Part shown: in pieces, positions 46,623 through 58,639 of the stretch | Layout: each line of letters begins with the position of its first letter | How positions within the stretch are numbered: the stretch's first letter is position 1 | Origin: Acanthosepion esculentum | Lineage: Eukaryota; Mollusca; Cephalopoda; Sepiida; Sepiidae | Assembly: GCA_964036315.1 (NCBI GenBank) | Contig: OZ038485.1 | Span: forward strand, 75,254,784 to 75,318,783 | DNA length: 64,000 bases | Direction: 5' to 3' | Translations under genes and position numbers: made by a program | Notes under the pieces: generated by a model | What the model saw: the letters and a program-made list of their open reading frames with translations, nothing else | What the model was told of the DNA's origin: nothing | Database searches by the model: none

Positions 46623-49040
46623 CTACAAAATATAAAGGATAAAAATAAATAGTGACTTATTAATTGGTTACTTTAAAAAAAATGTAAAACAGTCAGGTAT
46701 TTTACTATTCACTTTCTCTTGGTGCAAAATTAGGATACACACAAACATACTAAATGCACAATAAAACACGTTGGACGACAAATAAGTCGTTTCCTTTTTA
46801 GTTTTTATTATTCAAAATAACCGAGAATAATAGTTAATTTTTGAATTAAAAGTTGTACATAGTAATCGCTCCAAAATTAACACTGTTTTTACACTATATT
46901 GCACTAAATTGAAAAAAATATATTGACTTCAGTCAACTTTTCTTAAAGACATAAGAGCCATCAAAAAATTAATAAGCTGTTACGTTAATTCGATTGTGAG
47001 TTATGCACATTTAAAATTATTTATTTACATTTAACGATCATTTTACTTTATTACCGCTGACTTTTAGATTTACCTTTAAGTAACTTGGAATTTTCTTATG
47101 AATCTCTATGATTTGTATTTTAAGATTTGCAGGGTTTTTATATTAATTTTATAAATAAAACTTTCAAGAATATTTTAGTTGTCAATCACATTTCAATAGT
47201 AAAATACTGAAATATGACTGACAGATACGACGATTAAATAATTAGAGGAAGCCAGGTGTTCCTAGCCATAAGTGCCTCATTTTTACTCGTCACAAATCAA
47301 ATCTGTCCGGCAGATCACGTGACATTTTAAGTTTTGATAGATGAAAGCAATAAACTTCAATCAGAAGATATTTCTTATTATCAGTGTTGTAAGGTTTTCT
47401 TTATAAATGTAATAATTCTTATAACCCTAATGATTTTCTCAAAATACAGCTGAAATGACTCTTTTATGGAACTGATAATATCTTAGAAATAAAAGAACAA
47501 ATATCTGGGCGTTTTTATTTTGTTGTCCTCTACGTGATTTTAATCATTATTGGCAATAAAATATTTACAATTCTTCAAACACTCAACTTTTCCAATGTCT
47601 AATAATAAAAACACTTTGGGCTAAATTATTAACTAGTTCATGTGTTATAAATATATAAAGTAAATGCTTATTGAAATCTAGATGCTATTATGTCAACGTC
47701 TATTTTTAAAGTTAGGATGAAAGTTGGTTCTCTCTGTAAAGATGTAATGAAACAGCAGTCATGTTCTGAATTTCGGAGTTTCTAATTAATAGCTTCAAGT
47801 TCCAAATTTTAAAACGGGTTGTAAAGCTGATTTAACGGATAAATGTTCAATAACCTCAGAACATGTAAAAAGGAAAGTCTTTTCAGATCCAGGACAATTC
47901 CAAAACATCTCTGATAATGTGAAGTTGATGACTTTCCGATCAAAAGAGAAGTTATTTCTAAATCAATCTTTGGCAAGCTATAAAATTTCTAAGCAATGAA
48001 AAACTATCGAAACGAACAAAATGTCACTCCTAAATCAAGTGACAAAAGATATGAGACTGACCACAAGTTCTCCTTTTAAAACACATTCATAAGTTAAATC
48101 GAATGAAATGAGCAACGGAATATATGAAGTCCTATTTTTAAATATACTTTTACTTTTCAACAACGAATACCGTATTATCCTCGGGGGCCAGACCGATAGA
48201 GGAAAGTTTGGATGGATAGAAGTGGAAATACATTTCCTTTTTTTAAGGCACGCTTGGAACCATATTTCAAGAAAAAAACATTCAGAAAGATGATGATTTT
48301 TAAACACGATTGGGTTCCATCATATTTGGGAAGAAAACAACTAAAGATATTAATAAAATACACGAATTTTAAAGCTAGTTATAGAACGCGGGAGTGATAC
48401 ATTTTTTACATTAATCGAGTCTCTATAACTTTGTAATTCGTACTTTATTGACAATGTTTTCTAGTTTTATCCAGAATATTTATTTTTACAAACTGAACAT
48501 GTTCTGTATTTTTTTATTACAACATAAAGCTTCTTGGAGATTCAGTAACCTAGTTAATAATGTGAAACTTGGTATATCCGGTAAAAGTCATACCACGCCA
48601 AAAGAGTGATATGCAGACTACAATATGCAAATGATTATAATTATACATATTATATAAAATATCTTGCACATTAATAATTCATTAGTTCATTTTAATTAGT
48701 AAAAGATTAAAAGTGGTAATAATATGAAATGCATTGTAAAGCTCGTAAAATGACTGATCTGATAGCATTTTAGCTATAGCTTTCGGACAAACTCCGAACT
48801 ACTTTTCTATCGTATATATATGTTTTCATGAGTTATCGCCATAAAATCTAACATCTTCGTTAGCTCATTTTACGAGACTTTCGTTCACATTGATTTTAAT
48901 TGCCTTTAATAACTTCTCAGATTGATACTGCGTCGAAGGTTAATCGACTGCATTGAACGCAATGATGACTAAAATATATTCATGCACAAAATTTTTTATA
49001 TGAAACCTTTTAGATAATTCCTTACTCAACCTTTCATTAA
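46623..49040. other. No recognisable feature
   Basis: AT-rich sequence upstream of gene 2. I searched for a TATA box plus donor matching gene 1 exon 1 and did not find one. Overlapping frames at 48035-48400 on both strands show no domain. Confidence 0.45.
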
Positions 49041-49044
49041 ATTA

Positions 49045-49560
49045 CATTTTTTTAATCATTCCACCCCAGGCAAGGCGACAATGCCTAATGCCACTAGAAC
49101 GCAGGGGTTACAGGGAGAGGAAGAGAAAGAGAAGAATTTATTGGGAAGAAGTGAGAAGAGGACAATAAAAGAACAGGATTCTGGAAAACAGAAGATGACG
49201 ATTGGCGTTGCATTTAAATATTTTGAAGATCGAATGTAATAAGGAAGCAATAAATTGGAAGGGCGTTCCACAGGTGAGAAGTTCGAGAAAAAAACTGTTA
49301 TAATAGAAGACCAAGTTGCCAGACTAGTAGCAAACATTAATTCATGCAGTCCAGACACTAAGGAAAAAATCTCATCAGAACAGTTGTCATGGAAATAATT
49401 TGTAGACTGAAGCCACGTCACATCTGAAGTCGAAATGCCAGATCAGGACCGATTACATTACTGACCCTTCTTTGAATTTTGTAAAGAATCTCGAGATATA
49501 CAGCAGAAGCACCAGATCATATATGACAGCAGTATTCAATACACGAACTAATGTTAGATT
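49045..49560 (-). mobile_element. Jockey/CR1-like LINE, 3' fragment (minus)
   Basis: Read on the minus strand from 49560: an IEYCCHIWSGASAVYLEILY block, then KIQRRVSNVIGPDLAF, then the C-terminal tail (FKCNANRHLLFSRI ... LAWGG) ending near 49065. It belongs to the family of 24080 and 44190. Frameshifts separate the blocks. Confidence 0.75.
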
Positions 49561-50759
49561 TATAAATGTGCAGTATGGGTTCTGACGAGAAAATTTTATC
49601 TGTTTATCAGTTGGGAAAATTATTGTTGACTAATGTTTCTTTTGTGTGTTTTAGTTCGCTCAGAAATATTCTTTAGAAAGGAATTTTGGTGTGCTCAATT
49701 TAAGAAGTTTGTTATCACTGCTATTTTATATCTTTCTAGTCATTGGCTATCATAGCTTAGAAGACAAGATTTCGTACTCGTGTTTTTTTATATATATCGT
49801 AAGTACTGTGATAAACTTAATGGCAGAGAAATACATTATACATTTTTTCGCTAACTTTTGATATTAATTTAGGTTGCTGAACGCGACCTAGAAACATTTT
49901 GGCTGTCCCTTTGTTCGTCTATTTATTACGCTGATAAAAACTCAATTACCTTAATTATATTGCTCAATGTCAATTGCCCCAAAGCTCGCTGTATGTAAAA
50001 TCAATTCTTAATTAATTTTTAGTCGTTATGAATTGTCCCGCTCCCTTAGACACTTAAAACCAATGTGATTTATGTGATTCATATTAAACATGTCTTTCTC
50101 AATTAAATAAAAATGCATCTAAAGTGACAAACCTCTCATCAGATCAATATTCGAAGGAGAAAAATGTTTTACATCATACTGATGGATGTTTAATACCTCA
50201 AGGGAGCGAGCTATATTTTTATTCAGATGGGCAATTTTATAACTGAAAACGAGTTTCTCTCGCTGTTTTTCTCTCATTTTTCCTCTCACTTCTTCTCTAT
50301 CTCTCCCTCTGAAACCGTCAGTTACTTATGGCACTCTCATAGTAATTTAGTAAAACAAGTCCCTTTCTTTTAATTCACTACTCAGGTACAACACCACGAA
50401 ATAAAGATTTGGTGTGATTGGCTAAATTAGGTGTTAAAAATTTTGGAGATTTAAGTATCCTGATTCTATATTTTTTATCTGATCATCTTATAAAATGAGT
50501 ACCTTTAGATTTATTATTCCACTGTAAATATTCTTTTCTATTTTGATTTTAATTACATTTTTTGCTGTTCGCTTGTACTTATTTATTGGAATGAGACCTG
50601 TAGACTTTTTTCGCATATAAGACTTTTTTCACTAAAGTTTATCAAATACAAAGCTCAAGAGCCAATCAAAGTTAATGGTTACTGAATGATGTATGTGATA
50701 TGAGGAGGATATAGGAAGTGAAGATACGAAGATATGGTGGATATATAATTATTGATTCA
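49561..50759. other. Insert between two LINE pieces, unassigned
   Basis: This 1.2-kb stretch replaces the RT catalytic and connection region expected between the two minus-strand LINE pieces. No coding or repeat signature was recognised. Confidence 0.4.
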
Positions 50760-51520
50760 ACACTTCAAGAGGTTAAGATTGTAGTCTTCCGAGAAGCACC
50801 CACGCGGGAATCTGTCCACATAGTGGTTCTTGGGAAGAAGCTTTGGTATTGAACGACCTTCTTACCAAAGGGAGGGGGTGATTGAACCCTGTGAATGTAG
50901 CAAAGCCAGTTTTGGCTGTAATAGTCCTAGTTGGTGGTAGTAAAGAATGGAGTTCGTAGGAGCATTTACTGTGGAGGTAGCGATAGAGATGACTTAATAA
51001 TTGCAAAGATTCTTCCACAGATGCCGTAGCTGGAGTTTTTGTGTAGCAACCACATATACCACACCTTGTCAAAGGTCTACGATAAAGTTACTATCGAACG
51101 CTTTACTAATTCAGTGTGTAATGATCGTTAAAACATCAGCAGTGGACCTAGAAGAGCCAAATCCATATTGTTTGTCGCACAGGAAGTGGTTTTTGTTAAG
51201 GTGATCGCAATCTTTTTGTTTGGATTTGATTAGAAGAGTTTGCTAATAATGTTATCAGCAAATTCTTCCAATCTATTCCAATCACGCCGATAGGTCGATA
51301 TCGTGACTGTGATGTGCACTCATATGCATTCTTGAAGACAATGTATACAACTAACACCTTAAATAGACTTGGAAAATATTTCTCCTTCAGACAGCGGTTA
51401 AATAAATTTATCAGGATTGTAGATAAGTCTATGTTAAGGTTCTTTAGCACAACCAAAAAGATTTTAACGAAACTTAGTCTTATCTGATAATGATAAGATG
51501 ACTTCATGACCATCTATAAT
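50760..51520 (-). mobile_element. Jockey/CR1-like LINE, RT N-terminal fragment (minus)
   Basis: The minus strand from 51513 encodes LSTILINLFNRCLKEKYFPS, then VVYIVFKNAYECTSQSRYRP (the RT entry block). Near 51070 follow a broken KxFDKVW and SYGICGRIFAIIKS. Stops and shifts are present. Orientation and order fit the 3' piece at 49045-49560, so these may be one disrupted copy. Confidence 0.7.
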
Positions 51521-51779
51521 TGTCCGACTGCCTCTATTTAGAATCTTGTTGATAATTTTACAGAACTCACGGGAAACAAGTTTTTGTTTTAAAATTTTTG
51601 AAATTAGTTAGCTCGTCTTTCGTATTCAAATTTGCGCATAGCTGACCTTAGCATTTTTAAGAAATTTCTTACACTGATTGCAGACAGTCAGAATGCAAGA
51701 GTTTTATTACATCGTTTATGGTGATAGAGATGTTAGTAACGGTTCTCGTGAAATATATCAGCAGTACAATAGTAGAATC

Positions 51780-52240
51780 ACATTTCTGGTACTTCTTCAT
51801 CTATAAGGATATTATCCAGCATTCACTGCCATATAGCAGGACCAATATTACATGACAGTCCAGTACTCTTTTCTTTGTTTCTAACGAAAGTTTCCTGTTT
51901 CTTAATACTTTACACAGATTTTGGAAGATATCTTTCGCTATCTCAACGCACCCTCTGATTTCGGTGTCGCACTTTTTGTTCTCTGTATAAAACACTTCCC
52001 AAATATTTAAATTGTTGTACTTGTTTGATTTTGTTATCTCCAATTTGTAATTCGCATGTTGTGTTGATCCTTTGTTGACAACCAAACATTATATTTTCTT
52101 ACAATTGATGGTTAGTCCTTTCTTCTCACTTTCTTTCACTATAGTTTCCTTTCTTTATTATCAGCACCGTGTCATCAATGTTGTTAAGACTGTAGTAGTC
52201 ATTCCTGGTAGGACTAATTCTCTCAGAATTGCCTCGCTGT
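51780..52240 (-). mobile_element. RTE-like LINE fragment (RT thumb region, minus)
   Basis: From about 52230 the minus strand reads a broken NNIDDTVLI box and KESEKKGLTINCKK. An open frame (52085-51801) follows with KYNNLNIWEVFYTENKK and ILVLLYGSECW. These blocks follow each other in the RTE-like LINE at 29340-31480 as well. Both ends are truncated. Confidence 0.75.
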
Positions 52241-53290
52241 ATTGGTTTATCGCAGCCGCCATTGGCCGCTCCCTAAAGCGGAAGAGAACAGGGCATTACA
52301 ACCTTGACCTTTCGATCGTGTTCCCTACACGCTGATAATTTCGTTTTAGAGATAAGCTAACCTTTTAGTTCGTTGTTATTACGAACCTAGTCGTAATACA
52401 TCTCTAAGCATTTTAGACCTTAGTTTTTGCGTAGCAAATATCTACTCATTTTTTTACTCTACTCAGATTTTTATAGCATTTTAGCGAGACCATTTCTGTT
52501 GTTAGTCTCCCTTAGCATAACACAGTGACTTCTCGCCGAATTCCGGGCTGCGTATTAAGTTACGCTCCCATTTTTTTTTGTCTGCCAACTGGACGCGAGT
52601 TGGATCTACCCTTCTTTCTCTCTTTACTTCGCTTCATTACTTCTGGCTCCTTGCCCATGTTCGACTCTCGGCATTCCGTCCCTGCTGGCTGCCCGCACGT
52701 CGTCCATAACCTTTCCCGTACACTACGGTTGTAATTATTACGGGAGGTTTCGTTATCGGACTCGATCAGCAGACCCGCAACGCCAGCACCGGATATTCGA
52801 TATGTCCAACAACATTGCAGTGTGTTGTGGATTCCAGGATGAAATCCGGTACCAATAATAACAAACACCAAGAATGAATATAGGAAAATAATGTATTAAC
52901 GTAATAATACAAACTGGTAATACAGGAATGCGGGATTAGTAGACAAATATATATTTGATATTGACGTATCACTGTATGACTTCTTACTGAGTCTACGTGC
53001 TCGTTAATGTGACTCTTGCTTGCTATGTTCATACGCTCGTTTCTTTCGATGTTCGACCTCTCCCTCTGTCTGTCTCTGGTATCCACTAGCAGTAGTATAT
53101 GTATATCCTGGGTGAGTCCATTTGTTTAAAAAGTAGAATACCCCTCAACACAACGCCAGGACCCCGTTCCTTCTCGACACGTCTAGTTGGAAACCAGACC
53201 AACCGACCAGGAGCGATCATCTGCAACGACCAGCAGCGATCATCTGCGACGACCAGCCAACCTTTCCCGTATACTACTGGTTGTAATTAC
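52241..53290. repeat. Unidentified repeat hosting the copia insertion; internal duplicate
   Basis: CCTTTCCCGTACACTACGGTTGTAATTATTACGGGAGG (52707-52744, given as overlapping parts CCTTTCCCGTACACTACGG and GTTGTAATTATTACGGGAGG) recurs around the copia element: CTTTCCCGTATACTACTGG lies left of it (53262) and TACTACGGGAGG right of it (58296). 53190-53245 has a tandem duplication of AGCGATCATCTGC. The repeat type is unknown; part of it recurs at 11473. Confidence 0.6.
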
Positions 53291-53563
53291 TTTTATACAT
53301 GTTCACCGTAGTCTGAATGTAGAAACCAACGTAAGTAATTTGTTCAATGAAACAACACCAATATCTACTAGCAGCTGTTTAATAATTCTTAAGGTCTTTC
53401 CATATCAGAGGTTGGCAGTGAATATTCGAACAAAACAAAATGGCCGCCTTTATACACGTCGGATTGAAATTTTCAAGTCTTCTGATTGGTTGACCTCCTA
53501 TAAAATGAGTCAGCTCATTTTGGTTGGCTCACTAGTCCATAGCGGTACACAAAAATTGTAACA
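53291..53563 (-). repeat. 3' LTR of the copia element
   Basis: 273 bp, same orientation. Its terminal CA is changed to AA. It lacks about a dozen bases that in the 5' LTR carry the upstream CCAAT motif. Confidence 0.92.
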
Positions 53564-53564
53564 A

Positions 53565-53579
53565 TCCCCCCATTTTGGA
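53565..53579 (-). other. Polypurine tract
   Basis: CCAAAATGGGGGGAT directly precedes the 3' LTR on the minus strand, the expected plus-strand primer. Confidence 0.8.
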
Positions 53580-54040
53580 GTACATTATGGAATCTTCTTT
53601 CAAAATATTAGTAAAGTCAATATTTATATGGAACAAATACTTTAGTATTAATAAAAGGATTTTTTTTATTTTTTTTTAGCATTCATCAAATAATTATTCT
53701 TTTTCTCTTAATATTCATAAAATTATTTTTTTAATGAAAAATTAATATCCCCAAAAATAGTTATATCATTTGTTCACTGTTAAGTACTTTAGGTTAATAA
53801 ACATTAACAACAATATTATAAATTTAGGTTGCGATCACAACAAAAAAGGTGGAAAAAGTTGTTATTTTACCCATAGCTGGGACCCATTAAAACAGTCACT
53901 ATCACTCCGGGTCAGAGTGATTCTGAGAATTATTCAGAAGGAGGATTGGCTAAAAGTAGGACTATTCACATTTATACCCCAATATAGGACAATAACTAAT
54001 GGATGCAGTTTTACGTCCTACCCAGGACTATAGGAGAACC

Positions 54041-54895
54041 TTATAAGTCAGTACCAAATGTGATAGGAATGAAAGCCCGTAATTTCAATTTTGTAATTGG
54101 CTTTGTAAACAAATCCGACACGTTATTTTCCGATCGAACATATTCAATTTGTACTGTTTTCTTTTGTACCTGATCCCTAGCAAATTGATATTTAATATCA
54201 ATATGCTTTGACCTTTGATGTATTATAGGATTTGTAGCCAAAGCAATACTGGCCTGATTATCACAGTAAATAGTTATAGGCTCACTTATTATTAGTGTTT
54301 TAATAGTTTTTATTAGTAATTTAAGAAAAATAGCCTCTTGTGTTGCTTGCGACAATGCAACATATTCTGCTTCGCGGGTAAAAAGAGAAATCATCCCCTG
54401 TTTCTTAGATTTCCAGCTAATTATTGGATTATCTTTTGCCAATCTAAAGCAATATCCTGTGATACTTTTACGATCTGGTGAATTTGCCCAATCAGCATCA
54501 CAAAATCCTTCCAGTTGTAGTGGGTTTTTTGATTGTCGAAATACTAGGCACTGATTCTTAGTTCCCTTTAAATAACGTAATACTTGCTTAGCTCTTGTTA
54601 AATGCACAGTCCTTGGTTTATTTAAGTTTTGAGACAACTTAGTAACTGTATTGTAGATGTCTGGCCTTGTTGATGTCATGACGTAAATAAGACTCCCTAT
54701 CAACATTCTGTATTCTTTCTCACACGCCGCTATACCATCTTCATTATTCATAATTGTGTTTAAATCCATTTCACATGGAGTAGTCCGCGTTTTACAATTT
54801 CGCATGCTGAATTTTGATAAGAGTTTGTCGATGTATCTGGATTGATTCATTGTAATAGTGTTATCCTTAAATTCGAACTGTATACCAAAAACCAT
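54041..54895 (-). pseudogene. copia end of reverse transcriptase and RNase H
   Basis: It continues the previous frame after the shift. It has the RT end (NQSRYIDKLLSKFSM, RMLIGSLIYVMTSTRPDI) and RNase H with catalytic acids in FCDADWAN, REAEYVALSQA and YCDNQAS. It closes with NVSDLFTKPI and a stop at 54041. The methionine at 54895 is not a true start. About 460 bases of non-coding sequence separate the stop from the polypurine tract. Confidence 0.9.
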
Positions 54896-57050
54896 GATAG
54901 TCGACCCAAGTCGGTCATTTTAAACCTTATATTTAAGGAATTTCTAATTTTTAATAGAGTAGCTTTACATTTTGAAGCAATTAACATATCGTCGACCCAA
55001 ATAATTAGAATTGCTAATATTTCATTATTAAATATCCTTGTGTACAGGCATCGGTCGACTGGAGAGGGTTCAAAAAGTTGTTCAATTAAATAGGAATGTA
55101 GTAATTTATTCCACATTCTTCCGCTTTGCCCATATAGTGACTTTTTGAGTTTCAATACATAATTGTCACCTTTTTCAAAACCTTCTGGCGGTTTTATGTA
55201 TATTTCATAGTGAATCGGTGCATTCAAATATGCTCCTTTGACATCCATATGGTGTATATCTATGCCATAATGCGCAGCCATTTGCATTAAAATTCTTATT
55301 GTTGTCATGTTTGTTGTTGGACTGAATGTTTCTACATAATCTTCCCCGTATATGTGCGAAAATCCTTTAGCTACAAAACAAGCCTTATTCTCTGGCAAGC
55401 CATCCTCAGTTCGCTTTACAGTATAAACCCAACGGCTTCCGATAATATTTTTATCATCCGGGGCCTTTTTCAATTCAAAAGTATCATTTGATCCTAGAGA
55501 TTCCATTTCTTTTTGCATCCATCGTTTGGATTTATCAGAATTTATGGCTTCTTGATAGTTCTTCGGCATACATTGCACAGAATAGCAACAGTCAATGTCA
55601 CAGATATTACATTGATCCATTCCAAAATAGTCTGGCTTTCTTCTAATTCTGGTCGGATAACGCGGAATTTGTCCCCCCTCATTAGTTGTATTTTCTTTTA
55701 ATTCAAGGTTTGCGTCTGATTTTTCCTCGTCTGTATCGTCTGATATAACACCTTCCTCTAATTGTGGATCTTGAACGGGTTTTCTATTTATAGGCCTTAT
55801 CTCATAATTAGGCCATATTGGTTCGTGCGGGACCAGCTCCTCACAATTAATATTCTTTTCTTCGGGATCCTTTACTTGCTCAAAGGAATCTGTAAATCTG
55901 ATGCATCTTATTTTCCTTATTATTTTACTTTCTGGGAAATAAATCATATAGGCCGGACTTGATTTGTCATAGCCAATAAATATGCCTCGTTCACTTTTTG
56001 GATCAAGTTTTGCCCTGTGGTCGACATATGTGTAGCAAATTGTACCAAAAATATGCATACAACTTATGTTGGGTTTGTAATTCGTATAAGCCTCGTAAGG
56101 AGTCTTTTTAATGTTACTATTATAGCAACGGTTTCTTATATATACGGCGGTAGTTAATGCATAGACCCACAGATTTTTGGGTAACTTAGATTCTATTAGC
56201 AAACATCTAGCCATTTCGAAAAGCGTCCACCAACTACGTTCAGCGATTCCGTTCTGGTGCGTCGAATAGGGACTGGTCTTCTCATGTTTAATGCCTTCAT
56301 TTATTAGGAGGTTTTCGTAATCATCAGAAGTAAATTCTCCACCATTATCTGTTCTAATTATTTTCATTTTTCCATAAGGTGAAATATCAGATAAATACAT
56401 TCTTGTAGCTTGTAAGGTATCAGATTTGTTTTTCAGAAAATATATCATAATAAGTCCTGAATATTCGTTCCCAAAGTTTAATACATATGCATAAGTGCCT
56501 ATACCCATTGGTGAAATTGGACCCGCTAAGTCGCAATAAACTCTGAACAAGATATCTGTTGATTTTGGGATTCGATACCTATTTCTATACTTTGTCATTT
56601 TTCCTTTAATACATGTGTCACAATGTTGTAAGCCCTTTGAAAATGTAATTTTCATTCCAGTAACGTGTTCTTGTAATTTTTTAACATCCGAACTATTACA
56701 GTGACTTAATATTTTATGCCAAGTCGCTAAGTCGTGGGTGACTGTTTTCACAGATTTAATACTTTTCAAATAATACAAACGTCCATTTTGTTGTATATTA
56801 AATTCAGTTCCGTCTGGGTATATTAACTTTGAATTGTCTCGGTGAAAATTAACTTTAACAGCAGACTGAACCGAGAAAATATTTTGTTTAAATTTAGGGA
56901 TATATAAAGCCCTTTTTAATAAACATTTACAAATATTTCCATTAGTATCTCGTAAATAAATACAGGCATTGCCTCTTTTTAAAACTAAATTGTTAGCTCT
57001 AGTTCCGTCAGCCAACTCTATAAAATGTGTATCAGTTTCGAAATAGGGGT
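54847..57050 (-). pseudogene. copia integrase and reverse transcriptase
   Basis: The first methionine is at 57015, but the frame continues the protease from upstream. Domains follow in order. The GAG-pre-integrase zinc motif has WHKILSHC and CDTCIKGK. The integrase core has all three acidic residues visible (VYCDLAGP, RTDNGGEF, NGIAER). A linker with an acidic region leads to reverse transcriptase (WVYTVKRTEDG, HHMDVKGAYLN, KKSLYGQ, and the catalytic WVDDMLIAS). The frame shifts near 54890 within a run of T where one base appears to be missing, and ends at 54847 in a short spurious tail. Confidence 0.9.
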
Positions 57051-57055
57051 CAAAA

Positions 57056-58018
57056 TTAATAAATTGTTTTATCTGTAATTACATGATTTGTCGCACCCGT
57101 ATCGACTAGGTAAGAATTATTATTATTGGGTATAGTATCCAACTCAAACGAAAAGGCATATGTTCGCTCATTCGAAAAAGCTTTTACATTTTTACAAAAA
57201 TCACTCCTTTTATAAAATTGACATTTCGCACATATATGCCCGACTTTACCACAACGAAAGCAGATGATATTTGATTTTCTATTATTATCATTATTATTAT
57301 TCCTGCTGTTGTTGTTGTTGTTTTTAGGCCCCTTATTTTTAATATCATAATTCCTGGTCTGGTAGGTTGGAGGGATTACTTTTCTGAATTTTTTAAATGA
57401 CGTCCTTAGTTGCATTACGTTTTTTCCTTGATTTGGGGGGTTGCACATTTTTTCAGTTTCTTCATAACTACGTAATGCGACTTTAAACTCAGTGAAAGTT
57501 AGACTTTTATCTTTTTGAGTTATGACAGTCGTGAATGGTTTAAATGTCGGTGGTGATCCCTTTAAAACCATGGCTATTAACAGCCCATCTGAAATAGCCT
57601 CAGCTGACATTTTTAAGTCATTTGTGACATTCTCAGCCCGTATAATATAATCTGTTACGGATTCATTCTCTCGTCTCCTTAACGCGGTTAGTTCAGTATA
57701 TGAAGCAATAATTTTAGGCTTACCTTTTGGTAAGTAGTGGTCACGCAATATCTGTAGCGCTCGGCATCCATTGTCCTTGGCTTCTCGCATTATTAAAGAC
57801 AAACTTCTGTCATCCAGGCATTGTATTAATTCAGCGAACACGGTCGCATTTCTTTCCATAAAATCATCGTCTTCCTTCTGGTCATCTTGGCAAAGGATAA
57901 TGTCATGAAGTGTTTGTATTCTAAGGTAGCCTAAGACTTTCGTTTCACACAATTCATATCTGGATTCATTTCCGTCAAAATACAGTCGTAATCTGGGCTC
58001 ATAACCAATGTTATACAT
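57056..58018 (-). pseudogene. copia gag and start of protease
   Basis: The frame is open from upstream; I choose the ATG at 58018 (MYNIGYEPRLRLYFDG) since the next methionine lies deep in the capsid region. The protein has a copia-type gag domain (YELCETKVLGYL, then LQILRDHYLPKG, AFDR-free). Near 57240-57200 there is an Asn-rich hinge and one zinc knuckle, CFRCGKVGHICAKC (C-x2-C-x4-H-x4-C). It ends with the protease active-site block LVDTGATNHVITD. A stop at 57056 follows a net +1 frame change within the protease; the next frame continues the same protein. I read this as a point lesion, though a programmed shift cannot be excluded. The ATG lies nine bases inside the LTR. Confidence 0.8.
57991..58008 (-). 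other. Primer-binding site resembling internal initiator tRNA-Met
   Basis: Directly after the 5' LTR the minus strand reads TTGGTTATGAGCCCAGAT. This matches the complement of the anticodon arm of animal initiator tRNA-Met (TGGGTTATGGGCCCAG) at 14 of 16 positions from my knowledge of that tRNA. Drosophila copia also primes from an internal fragment of this tRNA rather than its 3' end. Confidence 0.7.
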
Positions 58019-58292
58019 GTTCACCGTAGTCTGAATGTAGAAACCAACGTAAGTAATTTGTTTCATGAAACAACACCAATATCTAGTAGCAGCTGTTCAA
58101 TAATTCTTAAGGTCTTCCATATCAGAGGTTGGCAGTGAATATTCGAAGAAAACAAAATGGCCGCCTTTATACACGTCAGATTGAATATTTCAAGTCTTCT
58201 GATTGGTTAAATCTTCTATTGGTAGACTATAAAATGAGTCAGCTCATTTTGGTTGGCTCACTAGTCCATAGCGGTACACAAAAATTGTAACA
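58009..58292 (-). repeat. 5' LTR of the copia element
   Basis: 284 bp, minus orientation, starting TGTTACAATTTTTGTG at 58292 and ending GTATAACA at 58009. It contains promoter motifs described separately. Confidence 0.92.
58166..58241 (-). promoter_or_regulatory. LTR promoter: AP-1-like site, two CCAAT boxes, TATA box
   Basis: In transcription order on the minus strand: TGACTCA (58241-58235), CCAAT (58222-58218), CCAAT (58206-58202) and TATAAA (58171-58166). A GGCGGCCATTTTG follows just downstream. Spacing is that of a polymerase II core promoter, so U3 ends roughly at 58140. The motifs are directly visible; activity is inferred. Confidence 0.6.
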
Positions 58293-58297
58293 ATTAC

Positions 58298-58639
58298 TAC
58301 GGGAGGTTTTTCGACACCGACCTCGATCAGCAATGTCTGCGCTTCAACGTCCAACCATCGACATGACCAATCCAACCCTCGACCATGTCCGACCACTTTT
58401 GCCAGACCAATATAATCCACTAGTTTCTTCTTTATATAATAAACTTAGCATTAATCATAAATTCCTCGTTCTGTTGTCCATTTTGTTTCACCTTGTCAGA
58501 TTTCACGTCTTTAACATGAAAAATGTTAGCGGACCCCTTGCGACACGGGGGTGCTGTGGCCGTGGTGTCATATCGAGGACCCCCCCTCCAAGGGAGTCCG
58601 CTACAGGTTAAATGAATCTCGTGAGAATATACATCGTTG
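58298..58639. repeat. Right half of the repeat interrupted by the copia element
   Basis: TACTACGGGAGGTTT and CCTCGATCAGCA match 52738-52775. Downstream has a TATA-like CTTTATATAATAAAC (58430) and a C-rich stretch ending AAGGGAGTCCGCTACAGG (58588-58606). This looks like an LTR or DNA element part that I cannot name. Confidence 0.5.

Larger units (their letters stand above)
53291..58292 (-). mobile_element. Near-complete Ty1/copia retrotransposon
   Basis: This 5.0-kb minus-strand element has two LTRs (58009-58292 and 53291-53563) beginning TGTTA and ending TAACA or a mutated form. It has a 5-bp target duplication ATTAC (53286-53290 and 58293-58297), a primer-binding site, a polypurine tract, gag-protease, and integrase-RT-RNase H in the copia order (integrase before RT). 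Counting by eye, the LTRs differ by about ten substitutions plus two indels, so the insertion is not recent. Two frame lesions (in protease and in RT) inactivate the copy. No envelope gene is present. It inserted into a repeat whose uninterrupted homologue is nearby at 52.7 kb. Confidence 0.93.

Noticed and set aside
48035..48397. Four overlapping short frames
   Set aside because: No domain and mutually overlapping on both strands.
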